From Helopsaltes ochotensis (Eukaryota > Chordata > Aves > Passeriformes > Locustellidae): a stretch of DNA of 64,000 bases. Each line of letters opens with the position of its first letter. Position 1 is the stretch's first letter. The notes below the pieces were generated by a model. The model was not told where the DNA came from and searched no databases. It saw only the letters and a list, made by a program, of their open reading frames with translations. Shown here piece after piece: positions 52,600-64,000 of the stretch. The stretch spans positions 62,001 to 126,000 of the forward strand of contig VXBM01000289.1 in assembly GCA_013400155.1 (NCBI GenBank), read 5' to 3'. Both the position numbers and the translations under genes were made by a program.

Positions 52600-55148
52600 A
52601 GAAGACCATAGTGAAGTGAAGCTTTTTGTTACCTGCCCCTCATGGCAGAGTTCCTTCTCAGGAGGTTCATTCTGCAGGTGTGCTGCCTAGCACTGAGTGA
52701 AGGTGTATGGAAAGCGATGTCACTCAGGAGGTGCGGTCACTGATAAGCAGACAATAAATTTTACATTTGAGGCAGTTTACAAGTCTGAGGAGACCCTCTT
52801 TCCTGATAGGCTGCCTTTAATCTGCTGCTAGCAGTCCAGGGAGGAAATGTCCCCCTGAACTGTATTATAGTGGACAGAAGTGCTTTAGACAGGATAAATA
52901 GCTGGTTATTCACCATCAAAGCTCTCTTAACTTGGAGTTTTTTATTATGTCTAGTATAAAAAGAACAATACAGGATGTGGATACATTCTCACATCTTATC
53001 CGTAAGTGGATGCAAGTGTCTTGATACAGGGTGATAATGTGACAGCTTTCCAATTTCAGTTAGGAGCAGGAGAAATCCAGGCATTTCAGTAAAAGTCATA
53101 GCCACTATAGAAGGTGGTCCGAAAATGTTCTGCACATAAATTACATTTATGGTCTAAGATACCTGGTGATTTCAAGATTTGGTCACTCATATTTTGTATA
53201 GGAGTAGTCTCAGGCCTCAGCAGCTCAGTAAGTCCATGATAGAAGCAGCTGAAGAAAATTCAGTTTTGCTTAACTGTGACATGAGGCTGGTGCTTTTGGA
53301 GTATGACGCTCTTCATTGCATTCTGACTGCTGCCCTGAATTTCAAAGAGAATAAAATGGGATGCACAATGGTGAATGTGAAAGTTTTAGGGTCACAGCTG
53401 CTGTCATAATTTGTATAGCAACAGTTCTTTTGACTGGAGAATCTTGTAAGTTGCCAGTGCTGACTAAATCATCACAGCTTCAACAAGAAGCAGGATTTAT
53501 TATCATTTATAATTCCCATCAAGATCACTGGAGGCTCTTGGAGCTCAAGAAGAAAAAGATTAGTGGAACTCTCCTCTCCATGAACCCAAATCTCTGAGTT
53601 TTGAGCTGAGGGTTTGCACTGGCTGCTGTTATTTGTAAACGCATGGATTGAATGCTGATGTAGGCAGTTGGACCAGTACACAGTGCTGCATGGTAGATCC
53701 TGCACTACAGCCTTTGGCATTTGAGATAGGCTCGTAGGAGTTTAATAACTGTGTGATAATTATAACCAGTGTTATGGACTATGAATTTCTAACAGGGTCC
53801 TTACTGAAAGATACTGGTTTTGTAAGACAGAAACTGCACTTGGTCATGCTTGGAGTCAGAGAGAGACAGCTCATGGACATTCCTGTAGTTGTTCAAACAC
53901 TGAAAGTTCAAGTAATTTGGGTCATCATTAGTACATAAACACCTTACATATCCATGCCAATTCTTTTTTCTTCCTTTCTTTATCTGAAATTCCTTTTATT
54001 TTATAAACTTTTATCTACGAGTACCAGAGCTGTAAAGAGGAATTTGGTCTGGGGTACAATCATGTTTACAAAAAGCAGTGTCTATTACTTGAAAGTAAGA
54101 CTAAATTTCTTTTATCTGCTAGTGAAATTTACAGGCTTGAACATGTACCTCTAGCATCAGCCTTCATGATCCTGGCAATATCTACTGCCATTCCATGCCA
54201 GCCACTAGTTTCTGCTTCTCTTTGCCTTTTTATCATGGTTCCAGTAATTGAACAGTGGTGGCAATTAGCTGGGTGAACAGATCTGGCTGTTGCATCTCTG
54301 CTGATGACTTCATTAGAAATGGACAGAGTCTGTGGGATGCCCAGTGTTGTCATTTAGCACTGTCTGTGCTGCACTGAGTGAGTGCTGCGCTCAGACAGGA
54401 ACCACTCTTGGATTAGTGGTTTTGAGAATGTTTTTAGGGAAAGACGGCAGATCTGTGATAGGAGAAGAAAAGGCTCTTGAAGGACCTTCCTCCAGATCCT
54501 AGAATTATAAACTCACCTTGGTTTATCTTGTATTTTAAGCTTGGAAGTTATAGCCTGAAACCCCAAATTACATCTTACCTGGTATTTTTCCACAGCGTGT
54601 ATGCTGTTGTTACTCTCCCAATCGCTCTCTGCTCTGTTTTATCGGGCTTCCCTTCAGAGATGGCCTGGTTTCCATCCTTTGCAAGTGTTGTGACATTGTT
54701 TCCATGAGGCTGCCTGTCTTACATGAGTTTAATAAATAGTTATCTAGTTCCTCTGCTTATTTTCAGCACAGCAGTGTCTCACTTCAGGCCCTTTCTAAAT
54801 CACTGATTTGCTTGAAAAATTTTTCAAAACCGGTATGATGTGGACAAGTTTTACCTACAGTTTGTAGACCAATGTTTTCCATTTGCTCCCTGTTCTGTTA
54901 ACGCACCTCTTCCAGGAATTTACAAAATTTAGGGATTTGGGGCTGTCAGATGAGGAAAAGGAAGAAAATGAAATTGAGGGTTGTCTAATGCTGTGAACCT
55001 TCCTGAAATCAACAGCCAAAGGCAATAATAGTTAGCTTTTCTTTCCAGTATTGGAAAAACAGAACTGAGGAGAGGTTGTTTATGTATTTTAAAAAGGTTA
55101 TGAACATAGTTTACATTACAGCCTTGCTTTTCAAAAACTATACAGTGA

Positions 55149-55314
55149 TGATCACAGAATCAAAAAACCATCAAGGTTGAAAGAGCCCTTCAAGATTGTC
55201 TAATCCAACTGTCAACCCAGCACCATGATCACCCCTAAGCAATATTCCCAGGTGACACATCCAGATGCCTCTTGAACACTTCCAGAGATGACTCTGGAAC
55301 CCTTTTCCATCTCA
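55149..55314 (-). mobile_element. CR1 LINE 3' end fragment (minus strand)
   Basis: ATCACAGAATCAAAAAACCA, GGTTGAAAGAGCCCTTCAAG, ATTGTCTAATCCAACTGTCA and CCAGATGCCTCTTGAACACT match the inverted CR1 tail and 3' UTR. It is diverged but clear. Confidence 0.9.
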
Positions 55315-55395
55315 AATCAGTAGCAGTTTGTAGGTGTAAGGTGATGTCCGTGAAAAGGTGCAGTATCCAGTGAAGTCAGGGATTCTGGCCCTTGG

Positions 55396-55645
55396 CACAG
55401 AATAATCATGGTTGAAAGAGATCTCTGGAAGTTGTTGTCCCCACCATCTGCTTCAAGTGAGACTAACTTGAAGAGCAGAATTTTTTGTTAAAGGCATTAT
55501 CCTATTGAATTTTGAAAATTTCCTGGACTGGGGTTTCTACAGCTGTTTCTGTTGCAGTGTGTGGAAACCCTTATTGTGTAATTTTTTCCTTAAAATTTTC
55601 TCAATTTTCCCTTGCTACAAATTGTGTCTGCTACTACTTTTTTTC
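55396..55645 (-). mobile_element. CR1 LINE fragment (minus strand)
   Basis: A second inverted CR1 lies 80 bases beyond the previous one: CACAGAATAATCATGGTTGA, GAATTTTGAAAATTTCCTGG, GGGGTTTCTACAGCTGTTTC and TTTTTTCCTTAAAATTTTCT correspond to CR1 'cagggatggggtttccacagcc' and 'tttttccttatatcc' landmarks. Its start repeats the CR1 tail, so it is a separate insertion from 55149-55314. Confidence 0.8.
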
Positions 55646-58249
55646 ACTTTATGCTGAGATAAACCAAACATTTTTCCTGTAACCTCCCTTTCTCAGTGAA
55701 TACCACTCAGCAGGTAGTGATCATGTAGCTTGACAGTGCCATGAAGAGGACTCAAAGATGTTTGAACTAAATGGAAGTTGCATCACTTTAGAAAGTGCCA
55801 CCCATGGTAATACCAACTCTCAAACTAGCATTTTAGTGTCGTGTTTCCCCACTACACTCCTTTACATTGAGGAGCAATTCTTCTTCTACCCTTAGCCTTC
55901 TTGCCAGAGATTTCTTCCCAAATAATTGTACACAGCTCTGTAAATGTTAGAGTGACATTTGGAGTAGATTTGAAAAGCACATGTGCTCCTTCTTGGTTTT
56001 CCTGACTCTCTGCCAAGCTCCAGTATGGCAATATAACCTCACTCGGCACCTCCCAGAGCTAGCAATAACATTTACAAGCTACAGTTTCCTCTCTCTGCAA
56101 ATATTTCCACTGTGGTACTCAGTGCTCTTACAGCTCCTCCCTTGGCCAGTTCTTCATGATTGCAGCCCAAAGAAAGGAGAAGTATTTGCCTTTCATTGTG
56201 GAGTACAGGAATTAATTTTTTTGGTAACTCCCCACCTGACAACACCCCTTGATTAGCTCATACTCTTTTGTGTGTGGTGACAACAGCAGTGTAGGAAGGG
56301 CACACCAAGCCTGATGTTGTTGGAAACTGGTACATACTACTTCGGAGGGTAGACACAGGTAACCTGGGGAGTTGGAGAGTTGATTAAATACAGAAGTTAA
56401 ACAAAGCTAGAATGCAGATGACAAATGTTAGAGAGGTTTATTAATGGAGAGAGATTTGGGAGCCATGTCCCTAATAAGTCTTCCCTAGGTCAGTTTAAAA
56501 TTTGGAAGGTCTCCATTGAAGCTTTTGTTGTAGACAGGCAAAAATGTTGTGGGATTTTACCTTACAGTGGTAAGCCTCACAGTTTTAACTAGTTCCTTGA
56601 GATTTATTCCACTTTAAGATGAAAATTCGGAGGACAGCTTTACAGGATTCAGGTATAATATTGAAGCAGAAGAGCAAGGTGTTAATTTTGGACTCAAAAA
56701 AGAAAATAAGTGCTGTTCTAAAAAGAAAAATCAGAATTACTTTTCAAAGTCTAAATTCTATGAATCAAGGTAATTTATTTTTTTATTTTGTCTGAAGGAC
56801 ATCATAGTACGTGCACTGTGGGCTTAGGACTCTTTATTTCTTTATTTGCCTTCTTTACCTAGGGTTTTTTTTTTTTTATGTCTTCCATTTTGTGGATACT
56901 TAATAATATCTGCAGGCTTTGGTTGTGTGTTTGGGAAGACTTCAAAGGGATGGAAGATATATAAAGCACTAAAACGGGGAGAGAGTGGTATGGAAAGAAA
57001 ACTGGTGAAAAGAGTATTTATTCTCTTCTAACTTTCTAGATAAAACAATAGAAGTGGTTTCCACTTCAAGTTTCTTCAGGAGTTTTTAAATTTTATATGA
57101 AGGACACACTTCTGGGCTATTTTCAGGCCCAGAAATTAAATGTTTTAATTAATGTTGCAAAATAAAATTTGCAAGGTTTTGTAAAAATGTGTTTGCTGAA
57201 GAATATTCATCTGGATGTCATCTGGCCTATGTAAACATCTGCTAGCAATTTTTGTCTAAAGCAGAGGCCCCCTAAGTGACAATTATTACTACTGCTCCAC
57301 CAGTATTCTTGCTCCAGTAGTATTCTATTTGAAAATGTATGAATGCCTTGGAGCTTGCTCTGTTATGTCTCACGTTTGCTGTTCATTTGGAACTATTTTG
57401 TGCACAGTGCACTGGTAAGGATGTCTTATGTAATTGCTTTAAGTGCTTGTTTGGTCATAACTGACATATGCTATTTAAATTGGAACACTTGAATTTAAGA
57501 AAATAATATATAAACCAGAAAGAAGCCAGAGAAGAGAAGCAGGAGAGGCAGGTTGTAGAAAACAAAAGCTAGAAGAAGCTGGGTAGAAAGGAGTTTACTT
57601 AGTCTAAAATAGAGTGAGGGAGCTGGAATAATGATATACCGAGTTTCAGGATACGAAGATCCTTTTGTAAAGCAGACATATACCCACATGGGAGTGGAGA
57701 AGGAAGGCGTCATCTTAATTTAAGGCGAAGAAAAACTTGAATTGATGTTGAAAAAAATACTTTGGTCTTCTAGGGAGATTAAATACCAGCAAAACCAATC
57801 TGATTTCTTTACTTTTTTGTACCTTTATGTGTCCAAGATTTTTATTTTTTTAACTTCATGATTTTCCATAATAACTCATATTAATACTATTGACATCTTG
57901 TCAGTTTGAAATCTTTAAAGCAGAATAGCTTTGTTCTTATTAGCACAGTAAACCCTATCAATGGCTTATTTGTGATACTTATTGTTTGCAGGGTATTTTG
58001 CTAGACTAATAGAGCCTATTCTTATTTCTAATGTAATGCTTCAGTTTAGGCAAGTTTTTAAAGATGGTTTTGTGTTTTCTGTTATTGTCCCTCTCAGTGC
58101 TACTGAATTACATTTATATCCCTTCAAATTCCTCTCTCCTGTTTGGTGGGCTAAGTTTAAAGTGAAGTCCAATGACACTGAGATGGGAGACATCCAGGGA
58201 AAATTCAGTTTACTGCAGAAGGTGTCATTTAGAAAACACGGACTTTTCT

Positions 58250-58680
58250 TATGGGTCCATGAGAAGCAGTCCCAGAGCACGCTACCACCAGCACTCTTGA
58301 GGCACCCGCAGGCCCTGCCTGGCCACTGGGGCTCCCCCACCCTGCTCCTGGCCCAGGACCCGATGGCTGCCCCCATGGCCATCAGCCCCCACACGGTGGT
58401 GCTGGGGCAGGGCCAGTCTCCAGGTGCCCGCAGTGTGCTGGCCCTGGGTGCTGCCAAGCCAGGCCCAGGTTCAACCCTGTCACTGTGCCCTGCCAGGGAG
58501 TCCCTGTTAACCCTGGGCAGCAGGTTCACTTCCTGGCCTGAGCACGGCCCTGCCTCATCACCGTGAGGTTTCCTGGTTGGGCCTGGCCCCCATTGGCACG
58601 TCTGTCCCGCTCGTCTTCCTGTGTGAGCTCTGGGCAGCCAGGCACTGGCACAGGGAACTCCACAGCTTCTGGCACCCATC
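58250..58680. other. GC-rich, CpG-poor block in the large intron
   Basis: About 430 bases are markedly GC-rich (runs such as GGGGCTCCCCCACCCTGCTC) in an AT-rich intron, but with few CpGs compared with the LTR core at 12.7-13.0 kb. Long open frames exist on both strands (58041-58733 minus, 230 residues; 57982-58566 plus, 194 residues), as expected where stop codons are rare. The predicted proteins are Pro/Ala/Gly/Ser-rich in the GC block and switch composition at its edges, and I recognise neither. It might be an old insertion (LTR or retroposed sequence) whose CpGs have decayed. Confidence 0.55.
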
Positions 58681-58895
58681 CTGATGGATTTTGTATGGGG
58701 TTCTAACCACTTGTGTGCACTTAAAGTTCCCATTGTACCTTTTCCACCAAAACAGGAGCATTATCTCCTGGGTTGTTGTCAGATTCAGAGTGGTTACATT
58801 TGGGCTTCCCAAATTACTTGTCAGGCTTCATTTGTTGAAACTCATCTGTATGGAATCCACTTAGATAGGAAAGAGGATTTATTGCTCTTTTTAAA

Positions 58896-58928
58896 TTTTT
58901 GTTTGTTTGTTTGTTTTTGTTTTGTTTT
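58896..58928 (+). repeat. (GTTT)n simple repeat
   Basis: About 33 bases of GTTT units with T-run interruptions in the large intron. Confidence 0.9.
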
Positions 58929-61900
58929 AAAGTGTAATTTTGGTTTTCAGAAAATCTATTTTTTGTTTGGGGCCATGTGTCTGCTAGAGAATATGTGAGG
59001 GCAGGAGGTGAGCTGTGCAATCAATGCCTGCAGGAAAGTGTTTGGTCTGTGAATACAAAGCTTAGACACTTCAGGGATATTTGAATTCACAAGGATGTGG
59101 AAATCTTTGGTCTAAGGGTTTTGGTCTCGCAAATGTAGCCAAGGAAAATGTCCTGTGCCCTGAACTGCTGTCACTGGGGACTTCAACTTTCATGAAGTGT
59201 GGATCTCTTAAATTCTTTTGGCACTGTCGCCTTTCTGAAAATTTCAACAAGAAACTAGACTGTGTTGTAGTCTAGGAGACATAGGAAAAAGACCACAGGG
59301 AAGAACAGGAAACTAGAGAAAAATTAAAAGGGAGAAGAAAGGAAGGAGGCAAGGAATGGACATTAGTGCAAGAGAGGGGTTAGAAAGCAGGAGAAATAGC
59401 ATGAAGAGGTCTTGAATTATTTTCTGTCTAAGCTAAGAATATGCCTGTTCCATCTCCCTAGGAGGTTTATGCAGAGCCTTGTGGAAGCAGAAATGAATTG
59501 CTCCTTTGGATGCTAAGTGTAAAATTAAAACTGGCAGGTTCTGAGAGTACAAGACTGGGAAGCTAATTGCTCCTAATAACATATTGATTTTCACAGATTT
59601 CTGGCATTATGTCAGAGCAGTTGTGAACCAGCACCTGGTTTCTTCCTCTTCCCATCTCCAAACTAATGGCAGTGAAGCTTCTGGCACTGGGACCACAAAT
59701 AAGTGCCACTCAGTTTTTTTGTCTGTACAAATCTGTGGGGGTCTTAAACATGATTTCACGTATTGCTGCTATGCGTCCAATATAATAGCTACCCTAAAAG
59801 CAGAAGGGTGACAGAAATGTGCATGTATTTTAAACTTGCATAACTGTGCTGCTGCCTGTATTTATGGTGCTGAACAAAGCATTACAGTCCCATTGCTGCA
59901 GATGGCTGAGGACAATTGAATGGATGCCTGTATTTGCAGAAGTTGCCATCACCGGGAGGTGTTGGGGGGCTGAGGTCATGCACTTGTTGCCAGGTTACAT
60001 TCAACGGTGAGCAGATTTGCTGTACGTGTTCCTCAGCTGGAACATGCTTTTCTCAAGCTTTGGGGACTGGCTGTCAGGAAAAGGACATAGGTCTGTTTGT
60101 ATGGCTGCTACTAGGCAATGCCCTCCTCCGAAGGGGTATTTTCATAGCTGGAGGGAATCGTCTGCTTGCAAGGTGTGGTGAAAGGCTCTCAGATACTCCA
60201 GATTGTGAAGGCTTGCAAAGCGAGAATGAAATCTTGTCATTTTTGAAATATGTCAAGTGCATAGGGCACACACAAGAACAGAACATTGTCTCCTGGGGTT
60301 GTCTGGAGCCTGTTTCAACTGTTTCAAGATATTTAATTTTTATCTGCTTGATTGTTATGAGGTTTCATTCATCGTGTTTGTAGCAGGCTAGCTGGAGAAG
60401 GGACGGTAATATCTGATTTAGGCTACTGTGGGATGTCAGCTGAAACACTGCCCAGACTTTTATATCATCTTCAGCAATTCTGAGTCTTCTTCAGGTCCTC
60501 CTTACATAGGTATAATAATAAGGGTTGGGATTTCTTGTCTAAGGACAGTAATTATCTGGCAATGAGATCAGTAAAGCTGAAGGACACAAGTCTGAGGGGA
60601 AGAGCCTCATTATTACTACGCTTTTGGTTTGATCTAGTCACTGCAGAAGAATTCATGTTTTCAAAGCACCTAACACATGGCATCGTGGAGAAGGAACAGC
60701 AGAGCTGGGACACTCGTGTCAGCTACTCCCACTCGTAGTCCAGATATCCTCCAACCCCCTTCTCGCAGCTACTCATGTGCTAGGGCCAGCAACTGTTTCA
60801 TGCAAGGCACATCTGAGCTGAAGAGCCATTTCATGCTTGACTGCATTTTCTAATACAATCTGCAGAGAGAGAGAGAGGAAAGAGAGCAAGAAAGGTTTGT
60901 GTGTACATAGGCATTGCCTTTGAGTGTATGTATAATATACAGGACATTTAGTTCAGCTTGCAGCTGTGGGTGGCAACTGAGAGGTGCAGACGTGAGGGGG
61001 AAGAGAATTGCACTTTGAAAAGAAGAAACTATTCTTCCACCTTGAAAAAGAAGCTTTCTTTCCTTCTCTGTTTCTTGGCCAAACAAAGAAGTGGGACCCC
61101 AGGGCAGCACTGGCAGCTGGTACCAGAGATGTTTGTAATGTGATGGCTGAGTGGGTGATGTGTGGAGAAAGCTTTCTGTGTACAGACCATGGCAGTGTGT
61201 GGCGAGTGCAGCTAAGAAAACTGGTGAGTAGGGATGTTGTTCACAGACATCTTAATGGTGCACCCAGAAAAGTTTTCTTAATATGTTTGTGTGTCCTGTG
61301 ACTGCACATGTGCTGCATACCAGCTGTTGGTGTGGTGGGTTGCTGCACCAGCACAACTGTAGTGATCCCTACCAAATACTTTGGAACCATATACGTCTCC
61401 TCTGTCAAGTTATCAGCTTGATATTTATATCTTTATTTATCGCCTCATATGCATATTTAATGCATTGCAGTTCTGTTACTCGCCATTTTGGAGCTTTTCA
61501 TGGGTGTTTTAGCGCATGGACATTTGGCTGTTCCTCAGTTTCCCATCCATTTACCCTACTGTAGCATCTAACATTTAGACATTGAGAGGATGTAAGGTTA
61601 GGCTCTGCCAAGCTTGTTGTTTCCTGATGGAAGTTCTGCTCTCATCGGCTGGGAAAAATGGGACAAAGGACTGAAACATAAGGAGAACATCTACATTCCA
61701 AATACGTGTTTTGGTTAAATTAGATGGGCTGTTAATTTTCTGGAGGGTGGTGGTGCCTGGAGAGAATCCCAGTCAATCATTTGAGAAAACTTCAGCTGAA
61801 CTGAACTGGATTAGGTCCTGGTAAGAGAGCTTTATGGAGCAATCCATCCACGTTTCTAGGAAGCTAAATCAGTCTAGTTTTTTTCAACTCTGGGATTTTG

Positions 61901-62949
61901 ATATGTAGTTTTATGGTTGAAGCCCTACATGAAGCAATCTCTACAACACTGCCTTTGGTAGGGGTTGGCTGTGGGGAATAGGAATGCTCTGATTCATACA
62001 TTAATGTATTTATGTAGATTTGTAAGTTTTGCAGTTAAAAATGTTGTTGAGCATATTCCATGCAGAAACAATTGCCATGCTGTAGTGCTTGCTGCAGTTC
62101 TAACACAAGACTTTAATTCTACTGCTTAAAGGTGAACATCACTTTCTGCAGGCAAGACCCTGAACAAATAGAGAATGCTACATTTAACTCTTCCTCAGCT
62201 GAAATTCCAATTTTCTTTGACATCTCCAGATATTATAGAAAAATACAACTTCTTTCCCCCCTCCTCCTGTCTGTCGTTGTGCCTCTATCTTCTGACTTTT
62301 TCTGCATTTGAATGGCACTTGCAATGGAGTTTGGTTTGTTTCTTTCTTCATTTGCATTGGTTGTGTCAGCAGAGCTCTACTAATATCGGTTGTTAGTAAG
62401 TAGTGGAAAAATATAAAATCACAAAATGGAACAATCTGATTTAGAAAAGACCTATTAGGAAATTCACTTTATACAGTTTTTTCGTCTTTAAAGTGATATC
62501 AATGAAATGAAATTCCTCTCTAAATAACCAACAGCAAGAGCACCAGAAATTAGAACTCTAGTCACTCTAGTCATTACTACTAGTCCTAGGGAAGACTGGG
62601 CTGCAGTGCACTGAAAGAGATTGCATTTTCTGGAAGATGGGGGAAAACAAAGGCTTTGCTAGCTTATAATCACAAAAGGGCTCAGTCCTAACATGCTTGA
62701 CCCTGGGAATTCTGTGTCCCTGGGTACTGCTGCCACCAGCTGCAGTGAACACTGTATCTTTCTTTGCTGCTCATAATTGCCCCGCAGGGTTTCTGGATGC
62801 AGTTAACTGTTCGTTGCATTTTTCCCCAGTACATACCTTTCTGTGGCAAGTGCTACGGTTTCTGTAGACGTAGTGCTGTATGGCAGATGTGAGGGCTTTT
62901 CAGAGGTGTAACTTCTCATTTTTTGCAATTGTTCGCTGATTCCTTGCAG

Positions 62950-63153
62950 AGGCCTCTATCTTGAGCTATGATGGCAGCATGTACATGAAGATCATCATGC
63001 CTATGGTTATGCACACGGAAGCAGAAGATGTGTCCTTCCGTTTCATGTCCCAGCGTGCTTACGGGCTGCTGATGGCAACCACCTCGCGAGACTCTGCTGA
63101 CACTCTGCGCCTGGAGCTGGACGGAGGCCGCGTCAAACTTATGGTCAATTTAG
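62950..63153 (+). CDS. NRXN3: Neurexin-3 alpha exon C (start of LNS4, up to splice site 3)
   Basis: This internal exon of 204 bases completes a glutamate codon (G|AG), giving CER-E across the B/C junction, and then encodes 67 residues plus one base. It is the N-terminal part of LNS4: ASILSYDGSMYMKIIMPMV, EAEDVSFRFMSQRAYGLL, MATTSRDSADTLRLELDGG and RVKLMVNL. The acceptor is TTGCAG before 62950; the donor is TTAG|GTATCG at 63154. In vertebrate neurexins the sequence after VNL is the alternatively spliced site 3 (SS#3) insert beginning with D, and the trailing G here would supply the first base of that codon. That microexon is not in the remaining 847 bases. Both ends are phase 1 and the length is a multiple of three. 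YMKIIMPMVMHTE distinguishes NRXN3 from NRXN1 (FMKIQLPVVMHTE, from memory). Confidence 0.95.
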
Positions 63154-64000
63154 GTATCGTATAAACACCTTCCACTGCCCTCTTCACTATTAGTTTGGGC
63201 TTGTGATTAGTGTTTTTTTAAAAATTATTTAATTTATTTTCTGTTGGTTGGATTGGATTGGATTGATTTCTAAAATAACTGCTGAAACTTTGATAATTAT
63301 ATTCTCTTGTGGAGAGACATTCTCTTCCGCATTGCTGCATGAAGATTTGCTGTCAGTTCTTCGTTATGGACAGTGTTGGTTTTTAAGTCTTTAAGTTTTT
63401 AAGTTTCCTTTCTTGGTCTGGGACTGGTGAGCTCTGTGTGAAACATGCTACTTGGTCCATCTTTTGATCAGTTACATTCCTCATTCATCCAGCATCACTC
63501 AAAACAGTCAAAGGCAAACTTGGAAAGGAAGCAAAATGATATGGTAGCAAGCAGAAAGTCCTGTGAACCCCCTGCATTTGCATAATTTGGCAGCATTTGA
63601 TACAGCTTGCCATATTTTATATATCTGATAAAAAAGCCTGGTGTTTTTGCTGTGTCTTTATAAAAAAGAAATTAACAATAATAAAAGTGCGTCCCAAAGG
63701 GCTGTGTTGTGTCTCCTTAGAGTTACACTTTCCCAGAAAATAATAAAAAAGACAATTAGAAACAAGTCCAAAAATCACAACGAAAAACAAAAACAATTGG
63801 GAGTGAATGAGCTATTAGATTAGCCTCAATTACTTTTCTTGCCAGTCTTTAGGTATTCTATGGAATGACAATTTTTTAAAGAAGGTAAATACGTGAGTCG
63901 AAGCTTTCTTTCACTTTTCAGTGATGCAGCTTGTTGCTTCATGTAAATTCAGGAATATAACTAAAAAGAAGTTCTGACTCAAGGAGGCAAAACTAACATA
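63154..64000 (+). other. NRXN3: Start of NRXN3 intron after exon C
   Basis: The intron starts with the donor GTATCG and runs beyond the window. It contains a short TTGGA repeat (63244-63267) and AT-rich sequence. The SS#3 microexon, expected to encode a short insert starting DCIRIN, was looked for and not found here. Confidence 0.9.
63244..63267 (+). repeat. (TTGGA)n simple repeat
   Basis: A short pentanucleotide repeat (TTGGA, about four units) 90 bases after exon C. Confidence 0.85.

Larger units (their letters stand above)
29451..62949 (+). other. NRXN3: Large NRXN3 intron between exons B and C
   Basis: This phase-1 intron of 33,499 bases has donor GTAGGT and acceptor TTCCTTGCAG. Separately listed content: a minus-strand solo LTR (36987-37566), a possible LTR-like element (37792-38533), CR1 pieces (49.2, 50.0, 55.2 and 55.5 kb), a GC-rich block (58.25-58.7 kb), simple repeats and small hairpins. 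The stretches 29451-36980, 38600-49170, 50130-55150, 55650-58240 and 58930-62949 are AT-rich sequence in which I recognise no exon, RNA gene or repeat beyond short low-complexity runs such as T tracts near 39441-39456 and 44656-44671. The longest open frames here (30869-31270, 42259-42726 minus, 33521-33874 minus, 59916-60383) resemble no protein I know and are consistent with chance. Confidence 0.92.

Noticed and set aside
1..64000. CRISPR arrays, bacterial operons, tRNA or rRNA genes, mitochondrial insertions
   Set aside because: No regularly spaced direct repeats, ribosome-binding-site-led gene runs, cloverleaf signatures or mitochondrial gene sequence were seen.

Overview
The window is a vertebrate genomic segment, almost certainly avian and probably from a songbird. 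It holds the middle of one large gene on the plus strand: three coding exons of the alpha-neurexin gene NRXN3, a presynaptic adhesion receptor, embedded in long introns. The avian call rests on many fragments of CR1 LINEs, including copies with the avian 3' end (variants of ATTCTATGATTCT), and on solo LTRs that resemble endogenous-retrovirus LTRs common in bird genomes. No prokaryotic features, CRISPR arrays, rRNA or tRNA genes, or complete intronless genes were seen.

Layout. 1-23690 is the 3' part of an intron. It holds a CR1/inverted-repeat cluster at 2.4-4.5 kb, a minus-strand solo LTR at 10.3-10.8 kb, a 1.42-kb plus-strand solo LTR with a CpG-rich core at 12.5-13.9 kb, and several ancient CR1 fragments. 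Exon A (23691-24129) encodes the end of LNS2 and most of LNS3. A 4.9-kb intron follows, with one degraded CR1. Exon B (29067-29450) encodes the rest of LNS3 and all of EGF-B. A 33.5-kb intron follows, with a second minus-strand solo LTR at 37.0-37.6 kb, a possible further LTR-like element at 37.8-38.5 kb, four CR1 fragments, and an unexplained GC-rich block at 58.25-58.7 kb. Exon C (62950-63153) encodes the start of LNS4 and ends at the junction where the splice-site-3 microexon would join. The last 847 bases are the start of the next intron.

The exons fit together. All junctions have AG/GT borders, the phases match (A ends in phase 1, B and C are both 1-1), and the joined reading frame is continuous for about 344 residues. 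The sequence matches NRXN3 better than NRXN1 at paralogue-specific positions (for example [44 protein letters not shown]). The nominal ORFs elsewhere are chance readings of introns or repeats. I found no evidence for a new gene system. The most interesting non-coding items are the CpG-rich solo LTR with a perfect 5-bp target duplication and a sense poly(A) signal, the inverted pair of an unrecognised ~103-bp repeat beside CR1 copies, and the GC-rich block in the large intron.
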